Shown here piece after piece: positions 56,029 to 64,000 of a DNA stretch of 64,000 bases (the first letter of the stretch is position 1; every line of letters starts with the position of its first letter). Source of the stretch: Stenocarpella maydis. Lineage: Eukaryota; Ascomycota; Sordariomycetes; Diaporthales; Diaporthaceae. Made by a program: the position numbers and the translations under genes. The notes under the pieces were generated by a model. The model did no database searches and had not been told where the DNA came from. It worked only from the letters and a program-made list of their open reading frames with translations. The DNA lies in the NCBI GenBank assembly GCA_002270565.1, contig NQMI01000061.1, positions 124,001 to 188,000 of the forward strand, in the 5' to 3' direction.

Positions 56029-57139
56029 CTGCGAATAATTAGCTTTGCGTTGACACTTGCTGCCAAGCAGCTGTTTCACACACCGAGTTCAATATGAGGA
56101 GTAGAAGGCGGCCTGAGATTCAGGTCAAGGGCCTGTCGTTGTAGGTTTTGAAAGAGTCACAGTCGAGAAAGGAGCCTAGACATCAATGTTGAGAAGGATA
56201 CAATAGAAGAGTATGGACTATGAAGTCATGCCGGTTCACAAATAATGAGAAATGAAGGAGATTTTGGTTTCCTTTTGGCTGTTACCACTCGGTGTGCTAG
56301 TTGGGGAGGAAGGCGTCCGGCTCATGAGAAATACCATGGCGTGCCTTGATTAACTGCGTGGCTGAGTGGCGGTATCCGTTAGGCCCCAACCCGTCTCCAT
56401 GTCTCCCTTTCACGTCGTGTTGCACGCTGGCTCTGGCGAGACCACTATTTTATTGTCTAACGTCGCAAGTCACGTTCGGTACGGAGCCCATGACCCAAGA
56501 GAAGGGGTGTTACTCCCGCCATGTCGACTATCTGTGCAACCACTTGTGATCACTTGTCGGCGAACGGGTTCAGAAAAGCAAACAAAGGGAAACGTTATCC
56601 GATTGCTTCTCCGTGAACGTCAGTGGCAAATTACTGATTAGGTCTGCCTTTTTTACACATTTGGTGAACGAGGATGAGCTGTCCTGTATAGCCTTGACCG
56701 GGCCTGGAGGTAACGCGGACTTGAGTTGACAACGTATCATGGCGGGATATCATTGCCTGTGTTGGACTTGTCACCAACGGGTTGTGCCTTGGTGCTGTGT
56801 GGAAAATTTGCCCCCGCAGCCAAGGCGTTTACAGCCGCCACATGTTCTAAGAGGACAGTATTCCAGTGTCCTTGGCTCTCACGATGAAATATAAATCTGT
56901 AATTCAGAACTCTGTTAGAATTCAGCAGATGATCCGAGAGCTATTGATGGTAATGAAGTGAATCCCGAAGCTATGAATTACAAGATTCGAATGTGAAGTT
57001 GCCTGTAATTTCATATGCCATGCCCTTGAAAACGGCCGCTAGAACAACACGCCTAGCCAGCCTTCGGTGTTCTCAAACCCAGCCTGCCATGCATCCTACA
57101 GGTGAAGCGACTGTCTGGGTGATTCCACGAGTGCATTTC
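56029..57139. other. Intergenic region, no supported gene
   Basis: Searched for upstream exons of the neighbouring single-TM frame. None with convincing coding sequence was found. Confidence 0.45.
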
Positions 57140-57464
57140 TCACTTTGGCTTTGGTCGCGAGATGTCAATGTTAATATTCCCAGCTTCGCGTTCCTTTCGA
57201 TGCGCACGCTTCCGGTACCAGCAGCCCCAAAGCAACCACATCGCCAAAACGCCAGCAGAAATACCGATGGCCAAGCAAATAGCGGCATACGTGCGCATGT
57301 AGCCATAAAACCCCCCAGGGACGTCCTGGCTGGTCGATACTGAACTGCTGCTGGCATTCGTATTATTCGCCTCTAGTACTAGCGCCCCAGGCAGTTGAAT
57401 GTCGGTCATCTTGAAGACTTCCGGTCTCGTCGTATCGCTGGTGAAATTGGTGAGAAGGGGAGGA
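57140..57464 (-). CDS. Possible last exon of a second single-TM protein
   Basis: Like its neighbour at 55759, this frame lacks a suitable ATG at its opening but follows a possible acceptor (TTCATGCAG). An internal ATG at 57409 is the alternative start. It encodes a Ser/Asn-rich stretch (NNTNASSSSVSTSQ), a membrane helix (AAICLAIGISAGVLAMWLLW) and a basic tail (RKRAHRKEREAG). The two tails are not similar in sequence, so they are not a simple duplication. Confidence 0.35.
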
Positions 57465-58199
57465 CTGCATGAAATGGGACTATGAGCTGACAAACCTATG
57501 ACTTTACCACCTGAGTCTCGTTACTGAATGAGCACTTGAGTCGTTCTGTTTTGTGCCGTAGACCATGACACAGACTATTACAAGAGCGCTCCCCTCTTTT
57601 GACGAGTTGGGAAGGAACAGGATTACTTGGTTCAACTTGAGCTTTATGTTGGAAGTAATGTGATTCTTTTTCTGGGAAGCCTGATCCTGCGGTCGTGCGC
57701 CGGGGTGAGAGGGCCATACAACCTGCAGAACTATAATATCAATCTGGAAACACGAGGGCTGAAGTCGGTTCCATAGGGGAGAGACACCGTTTGCTGGGCA
57801 CAGCATGTGGGACTGGAACACAGGCAAAATAGCCATGTTGTAATCGGCACCAGGGCCCGTCGGCCGGGTCACAAAGTGATTCAATTGGCATAGCTGGCCC
57901 AAAGAATGACACCCTCCAACCACTGCCTTTTCAACTTGGCACTTGACAGACTCGCCTCGCACGTTCCGGTGCGAATTGGAGGAGCAAATGAGCAAACATC
58001 CAAGACTTGACTGTCCGTTTCAACGCCATTCATTTCATTCTCCGCTGGCAGTTGACACAACGATGTTTGCCCGCTTTCTACCTCCACTATTGGCCAAATC
58101 AAACACCTCGTAATTGAAAATATGCACATTTCATCCGTACGAGTGTGACACGGAGAATACATTACGGAGCCGTGGTGTTTTTGCGTGGCTGAGCGCATT
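57465..58199. other. Intergenic region with an undecided minus-strand frame
   Basis: A minus-strand frame (57504-57995) contains a moderately Cys-containing stretch. It has no ATG start, signal peptide or motif, so it is not called. Confidence 0.4.
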
Positions 58200-59410
58200 T
58201 TATGGAGCATTTGTCGGGTCCCTACATGTTGGTCAGACAAAGCGAATGTGCGATGCAAATGAAGCAGCCACACCCGACTGGGGTGGACTAGAGGAAATAC
58301 TTACCAATCAGTGACGAGTCCTTCATCCAGCTGCTTCATCACTGCCATGTCATGTTCTGTGATTTCGAAACCGTTGATATCAATGTTCTCAACGAGCCTT
58401 TCCTTCTTGGAGCTCTTGGGCAGGGTTATCAGGTTGTTTTGGAGCGACCACCTGTTGGAGGCTCAGTCAACACCAATGAGACACAAGAGAAAAGGTCGCT
58501 GGTGCTATGCGGCGGCTGGGGTGGCAATTACCTCACAAACAGCTGAGCCGGTGTGCATTTGTACTCCTTGGCAAGGCTGACAATCGTGGGGTGTTTCATC
58601 CGCATTCCCCTGGCCAGCGGCGCGTATGCTTCCACGTTGATGTTGTGCTTGGCACACGCCTCGCGGATGGCGATCTGTTGGTTGAACGGGTGCACCTCAA
58701 TCTGGTTGACGACGGGGTGCACCTTGGGCTTCGAAGCCATGAGCTCCTCGATCTGTACGAGGTATCATGGCGTCAGTTACAGAAGCACCCGGCTGAACTG
58801 TTTGCTCTTTCCCGTGCCGTTGGGCGGTCGTTTGTCAGTTACACGGGCAGACTCACATGTCTGACGCCAAAGTTGCTCACACCAGCCATCTTGACCTCGC
58901 CCGCCTCCACCGCGTCCTCCAGGGCCTTCCAGCTCGTCAGGCGGGCCTCCTTGCCGCCGTACGGGCTGTGCAGGAGGAACAGGTCCACGTAGCCCAGCCC
59001 GCACAGGCCGACGGACTCCTTGATGCTGCGGCGCACCTCCTCGTAGCTTGTGCTGCAGCTCGCCAGCTTGGTGGTGTAGTGGACGTTCTCGCGCAGGAGG
59101 CCGTCTATGTTCTCCGGGCCCTTGAGCCAATCAAGGATGGCCTTGCCCGCCTCGCGCTCGTTGTGGTACATCTGGGCTGAGTCGAAGCCCCGGTAGCCTA
59201 TGGAGAGGGCCAACTTCACTGATTGGGAGGCCTGCTGGCCCGACATCATGTAGAGTCCCAGCTGGATCTGGGGGATGGTCTGGCCGGTGGCGACCTGCTC
59301 TTGAGGGTCAGCGTCTTGGGCATGCTGAGCTGAGAATGTTGCCCCCTGTGCTGTAGCAACACTTGACATACCTTAACCCTACCGGTTAGTGAGTACGTTT
59401 GGGGAGCCAT
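58200..59410 (-). CDS. Aldo-keto reductase
   Basis: Five exons: 59372-59410, 58857-59324, 58532-58752, 58305-58451 and a 22-nt last exon at 58200-58221, giving 298 residues. It reduces carbonyls with NADPH in the cytosol. The barrel carries the usual catalytic residues: Asp and Tyr in GFDSAQMYHNE, Lys in HYTTKL, His in LFLLHSP. The cofactor-side segments are GVSNFGV, VNQIEVHPF and ITLPKSSKKERLVENI. What looks like a stop after DEGLVTDW is really a GTAAGT donor. The short last exon restores the family's typical ending, TDWDPTNAP. An alternative start within the first intron (59369) would replace the 13-residue first exon. The substrate is unknown. Confidence 0.88.
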
Positions 59411-60348
59411 GATGATATCGTGTTTGTTCAGTCGACAGTCCTGTGTTTGAGTATGGTAGGTCGGCTCGCCGGTGGCTACCCAGGCAGGCCTTTTATCTAT
59501 TCGCTTGGGAACTGAGCTGACCCCGTGGAGTTCTGCCGATGTCTAATTTCTACCAATGCCCAACGTAATCCTGCGGTAATTCTAAAAGAACGAATAGGTC
59601 CTTCGGGAAAGCACTTTAAAGCTTCTCAAATGAATTTCTCCCGACGTCCATTTCTACTGAATGCATCTAATTTTTCCTGGTGGTCAATTGTGACGTCAGA
59701 TTTGGCCAATGGAGATGTTGTCCGATATCGGCTTGAGAGTGTTGTGTTTCCATGATGTTTTTTCATCGCTGACTCTTGTCACCTCGAACATCTCCAGTGT
59801 CTTGTTTTAGCATGTACATATCTTCGCGCAACACAATTCACTCACCCAGTTTGAATCTCGCAGCATTCAGTCCAGCGAGCGGGATGAATCTGTCCCATTG
59901 ATCTTCCTCACCATCCGCTGGACCGCCAAGGGTTCAATGCCGCAGCGATACCCGGCAGAATAAGGTTATCGCCAGAACCGGGGCAACCCAGTGGACTTGA
60001 TACTTAAGTACCTAGGTAATCAGTCCAAACATTGAGGTCGTTCAGTCTCCAGAGCGGCGCAGGCTGGAGTAGGATCAATCAGGAGTGCACAAATTACCCC
60101 GTGATCTGAATCCACTCTGATTCACCCTCCCCCAGTGCCTTAATATACGCTTAGGCACCTCAATGTGATCCACCTGCCACGAGGGGCTAGGTACCCCAGG
60201 AGACCGCTGGCATCAAGGTTGACCCACTCACTAACTTTGGGCCCGCCGTTTCTGATAAGCTCGAGTCTGCTACGTACTTGGTGGCTTTGACCTTCCCAGT
60301 GACTCCTCGCCCGCACGGCTCTCCACCTCTAGGGCATCAACGCCCTCA
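59411..60348. other. Divergent intergenic region
   Basis: Shared upstream region of the aldo-keto reductase and the downstream Zn2Cys6 regulator. No gene. A CCTAGGTA sequence at 60009-60016 echoes similar short motifs in other intergenic regions here. Confidence 0.45.
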
Positions 60349-63184
60349 ATGACCGGTGAGATGGCCTCAACCACCGACCAAGACTGCAAGAGACCAGCCG
60401 GGGACTTGGAGGAGGACGGTGTGGTAGTCGTCCAACAGCAAGATCGGCAACATGCCTCGAGTCCCCCGCAGCCGAAACGCCGCCGAGTCGCGGACAGCGC
60501 GCGGGTCCGCGCCGCGAGGGCATGCCAGCGGTGTCGACGGCTCAAGGAGAAATGTGACGGGAGCCAGCCGTGCCAGAGATGTTCCCGCTCGGGCAAGAGC
60601 TGCGAGTTCACGCCAACAGCCTCTGGGTTCACGGCCCAGACGAGCTCGTACTCCACCAAGCAGCGAGCCCCGCATGCGCCGGCGACCTCGGCTCTATCCA
60701 TTGGGGAGAGCAGCAGTGTCGGCGGGGATGACGGCCGGTCCGAGGAGAGGCTGAAGTGCCTTGAGAGCCTCGTGCAGCACCTCCTGGGTAACGTGCCAAT
60801 GGACTTGAGCAACCTCCGGCGGATGTCGGACAAGGTCAGGCAGAAGGCTGGCCCAGTAAGCGATGTAGGGGACGTCAGGCCTGAGCCTGAGGATCTTGAT
60901 GATCTGACTCTTGAGGATGAGAACTTCACGGTGAAGACATTGTCCCAGAGCATCGCACGTAAGAGACAACCCATTGGTGTTTGACCCCCTTGTCCTTGCT
61001 AAGGCGGCCCCAGACTACTCGGGCGAGTTCTCACACTGGAACTTCTCCCAAAAGCTCCGGCGAAGGCTCAGCCAGTGCCTGGACTCGGACATACCAATCT
61101 CATCAGCGAGGCTGGACGCGAGGAACCTGCCCCATGCGCACGGAAGAGGCGCTGCACCCGCACCGAGAAAGGGCATGAAGATCCTCGAGTACTGGCGTGC
61201 AACCCAGCTCCAATCGAACAAGTCCCTAGTGCAAGGCGTCATAAGCTGTCTCCCGCCCCGAGCTGTCGCCAACTTCCTCGTGCAGGTGTACTTCCGCCAC
61301 GCCCAGGTCAATTGCTTCTACGTAGAGGAGTCGTGGCTGCGGAAAAAGCTTGAGTTCCTGTACGAGGCGCCAGGCCACGTAAATAGCGAGGACTCAGCCT
61401 GGGTCTGCTCGGTGCTCATGGTGCTGGCCATCGGGACCCAGTTTGCGCATATGGCTGCTGGTCCTCCTGATGACGACCTTTCCGAGCCTGATGTAGGCGA
61501 GAAGGAGGGACAGAAGACCCCGAGTGAGCCCGCTGATACCGACTCCGACGTTGGTGTCAAGTTCTACCAGATGGCTTCGAAGCTCATACCGGATATCATC
61601 ACCATGGCATCCATGGAGAGTGTGCAGGCGTGCCTGCTCCTGGCACACTATGCGCTGCCACTTGACACTCACGGTCTGGCGTACACTTATCTCGGTCTTG
61701 GGATCAAAATGGCCATCCAGAACGGAATGCACAGAAAGTATGCCGGGAATGACCTGGACACCTGGACCATCGAGACTCGTAACAGGTTGTGGTGGACGGC
61801 ATACACTGTCGAGAGGCGTGTAAGTGTGTTACACGGCAGACCAGCCTCCATTTCCGCGACCGAGGTGGATGCAGAACTACCCAAGGACTTGCATGAATTT
61901 CGAGTTCATGATGAAGTCTCCCGATATGCAAACATGTCCGCCCTGATAGACATGACCATGAGACTGGGCGAGGTCGCCAATGCCATGTGAGTGGCTCTCC
62001 TTATGGCCGCGACTGAGATACCCGGGACACAATCAGCTGACCATCATCGCAGCACGCTTCTTCGACGATGTCCAAAGAACCTCCAGCCCACTTATTTCGA
62101 ACGCATAATAGTGATATGCCAGGCACTACACGCCTGGTGGTCTACATTGAGCGCGGACGTCCAGAACCCAACCCGATCTTCGCCAAATTTTCGCTCAAAT
62201 GCCCACCTGAAACTCTGTCTCTACCTCAACGACATCTTCGTAGGCCGCCCATTCATCTTCTCCCAGAGCACAACAGGCGTCACCCCAGAGGCTACCACGT
62301 CCTCCCCGGAACAGACAGGCCGGCCCGACGACAACCCCTCCGGCTCAGGAAAGCCACCATCACCAGCGCCCCAATCCGTCCCCGAACGTCCCCGCAACCG
62401 CGCAGCCCTCGTCGAGCGGGCGGTGGAGGCAGCCATAAGCACCATCGCGCTCCTCCGCACGCTGCACGAGGCGACCGGCCTCGCGCGCTCGAGCTACACC
62501 GAGTTCAGCGCGTGCCGGGCCGCGCTGCTGGTGATGCTCGCGCAGTCGGTGGTCCTCGGGTCCTACGCGCAGCGCCAGCCGCGGCTCAGGGCCGCCATCG
62601 AAATGGGCATGAGGCTGATCCGGCGCATGGCGGCCGGCAACAACGTCTCCACGCAGAGCGAGGCGAGCATCATCGAGGCGCTCGAGACGGCGGTGCGGAG
62701 GCTGCATGCGATGCAGGAGGCGAGGGGTACGGCCGGGGGTGCTGCAGGGGACGGCCGAGGGGAGACGTTTGTGGAGATTAATGTCCGCGGGGAGATGGAC
62801 GTGGGAAAGACGGGCTATGAGAGGTTCAAGGAGTGGGCCTCGATGTGGCCTGTCAATGCTGTCGGCGCTGGCGGACCTCCTCCGCCACAGCACCAGCAGC
62901 ATCACCAGCGGCAGCCTCACGGGGATGATGCCATGGGCGGCTTACAGAGGTTCGATGCAAGGGCGCAGGACATGGCTACCATCCCTTCGGCTTACCCTGG
63001 AATGTCGTCCAGCCCCGGTGTTGTCGGGCCGCCGCCTCAACTGGTTGAGCACAGTCCGGATTCTGCGAGGTGGATGGCCCTGATGGACAGCGCCGGTTTG
63101 AGAATGGAGCAGCTGGATGACCTGAGCCTCTTTGGTGGCTTCCCCGAGCTTGGGGCGTTGGATGGATGGCCTGGGGGTATATGA
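60349..63184 (+). CDS. Zn2Cys6 fungal-specific transcription factor
   Basis: Exons 60349-60958, 61014-61986 and 62053-63184 are joined in phase to give 904 residues. The N-terminus carries a basic nuclear-localisation-type patch (PKRRRVADSARVRAAR) directly before a canonical cluster (CQRCRRLKEKCDGSQPC, then QRCSRSGKSC, about residues 59-85). A linker with a short leucine-rich segment follows (ERLKCLESLVQHLLG). The fungal_trans middle homology domain spans about 250-560, including the typical SMESVQACLLLAHYAL and TRNRLWWTAYTVERRVSVLHGRPASI. The C-terminus is Gln/His/Pro-rich and ends with acidic and hydrophobic activation-like sequence. An alternative start is the Met at residue 5. It lies 938 bp from the divergent aldo-keto reductase, which could be a target. 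Confidence 0.9.
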
Positions 63185-63743
63185 TCAGTGAAGAAATGTT
63201 CACGACTTCATGCAGCGATTTCATTTTTGGCTGTCCACTGGCTGTGAGATGTCCTAAAATCACCAGAGGGGAATTCCGTGTGCTCTTGCGTACCTGGTTT
63301 TATGTGATCGATATGGTAAACCCACGTACACATGCGCACTGAAGAGAGATATTCTGTCTTTTCTGCCGTAATCTAGCTCCATCGGCTGAGACCAAAAGAT
63401 ATTCAAGTTCATCTGGTCCTCTCCCGAGCGCAGCACCGCTCGGCCAGCAGAACCGGCCCGGGCTGCCCGGTCAGGCATGGTCCGCCCACAAGACCGCCGG
63501 GTTATCTACCCTGCATTCCGGATCGGATATGATGGCCGGCTCTCGCATTGCTCCCACCCGAAAGGCCTCGACGTCACTCATAGAGCCATATTCTAGTTAT
63601 GACTCAGAGCGTCAGTAGATACTTAGATGCATAAAGCGGGGTCACTATGCTCTTCTTTGATCACGGTCTAGTATTGATTGCTATACCGACTTGACCCTAA
63701 ATTCTTGCGTGAGACATCACGATATCGGCCTCAATACCCCAAT
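63185..63743. other. Intergenic region, no supported gene
   Basis: 3' side of the regulator and promoter of the HAD-family gene. Nothing recognisable. Confidence 0.45.
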
Positions 63744-64000
63744 ATGTCTATCCCAGCAACCAAAGATGTCGTCTTCGATGTCGTGGGAACCCTGGTGGCC
63801 CACGACCGTCTCTGGGAGGCCATGGAAGAGCGGATAGGGGACAAGCTCAAAGCAGCAGGGATCAAGCCGGAGCTGCTCGGCGCGTGCTGGATCGAGGCCG
63901 CCGAGCGCGAGTACACGTACCTATCCCTCTCAGGGCGGTACAAACCCTTCTATGGAGTATTCGCCGCGCTCTTCTACCGCATGCTCTTCTTCGCGGGCGT
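63744..64000 (+). CDS. HAD-superfamily hydrolase (haloacid dehalogenase-like), partial
   Basis: The first 85 codons of a gene cut by the right edge. The start at 63744 (AATATGTC) is followed by SIPATKDVVFDVVGTLVAH. This contains HAD motif I (D-x-x-G-T-L), whose first Asp is the nucleophile. A helical cap region begins after it (LWEAMEERIGDKLKAAGI, then GYKPFYGVFAALFYRML-like sequence). The spacing fits type-II haloacid dehalogenase-like proteins of fungi. The remaining catalytic motifs lie outside the window. Confidence 0.8.
   Translation, partial: MSIPATKDVVFDVVGTLVAHDRLWEAMEERIGDKLKAAGIKPELLGACWIEAAEREYTYLSLSGRYKPFYGVFAALFYRMLFFAG

Noticed and set aside
57504..57995. 163-codon minus-strand frame
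   Set aside because: There is no ATG start and no recognisable motif. The cysteine spacing fits no known extracellular domain.
12918..64000. A single secondary-metabolite gene cluster
   Set aside because: Oxidase, SDR, aldo-keto reductase and regulators are present, but they are far apart. No core synthase (PKS, NRPS, terpene cyclase) is present in the window.

Overview
This window is nuclear DNA from a filamentous ascomycete (Pezizomycotina, most likely a Sordariomycete). The genes have short GT-AG introns of about 50-270 nt and are GC-rich. The gene families are typical of moulds: Zn2Cys6 regulators, fungal rhodopsin-domain membrane proteins, siderophore transporters, BCS1-like AAA ATPases and Clr5/ankyrin proteins. 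An AT-rich block carries a DNA transposon with the G-to-A and C-to-T decay expected from repeat-induced point mutation (RIP). No tRNA, rRNA, CRISPR or bacterial-type operon was found.

Layout. (1) 1-2.7 kb: a minus-strand Zn2Cys6 regulator cut by the left edge, with its zinc cluster spread over three exons including a 24-nt microexon. (2) 3-12.9 kb: gene-poor. It holds a candidate small secreted Cys-rich protein, a wrecked trypsin-like protease pseudogene, and an intact 5-exon seven-TM rhodopsin-domain protein. (3) 12.9-19.4 kb: a secreted BBE-type FAD oxidase, a hypothetical ORF, a RidA-like protein lacking its middle, and an F-box protein. (4) 19.4-24.2 kb: an AT-rich block with a solo LTR and a 2.3-kb RIP-decayed pogo/Fot1-like transposon. 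(5) 24.2-29.1 kb: a divergent pair, a siderophore-iron transporter and a ferric reductase, which reads as a reductive plus siderophore iron-uptake module. (6) 29.7-40.5 kb: a broken cupin-like gene, a BCS1-like AAA ATPase, a SnoaL-like secreted protein, a membrane-anchored SDR interrupted by an assembly gap, and a low-complexity hypothetical with a frame break.

(7) 40.5-44.9 kb: nothing convincing. (8) 45-51.2 kb: a frameshifted two-TM membrane-protein gene meeting, tail to tail, a 1,224-residue Clr5-like/ankyrin-repeat protein. (9) 52.2-59.4 kb: an SDR pseudogene, a GT25 glycosyltransferase, two orphan single-TM ORFs, and an aldo-keto reductase with a seven-codon last exon. (10) 60.3-64 kb: a complete Zn2Cys6 regulator, then the 5' end of a HAD-family hydrolase running off the right edge.

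The genes do not form one obvious biosynthetic cluster. The clearest functional unit is the iron pair. The most striking general feature is the number of broken genes (protease, cupin, SDR, two-TM protein, plus the RidA-like and hypothetical genes with internal defects) between intact ones, which suggests an accessory or subtelomere-like region. Exon joins were worked out by eye from splice motifs and reading phase. No database search was run.
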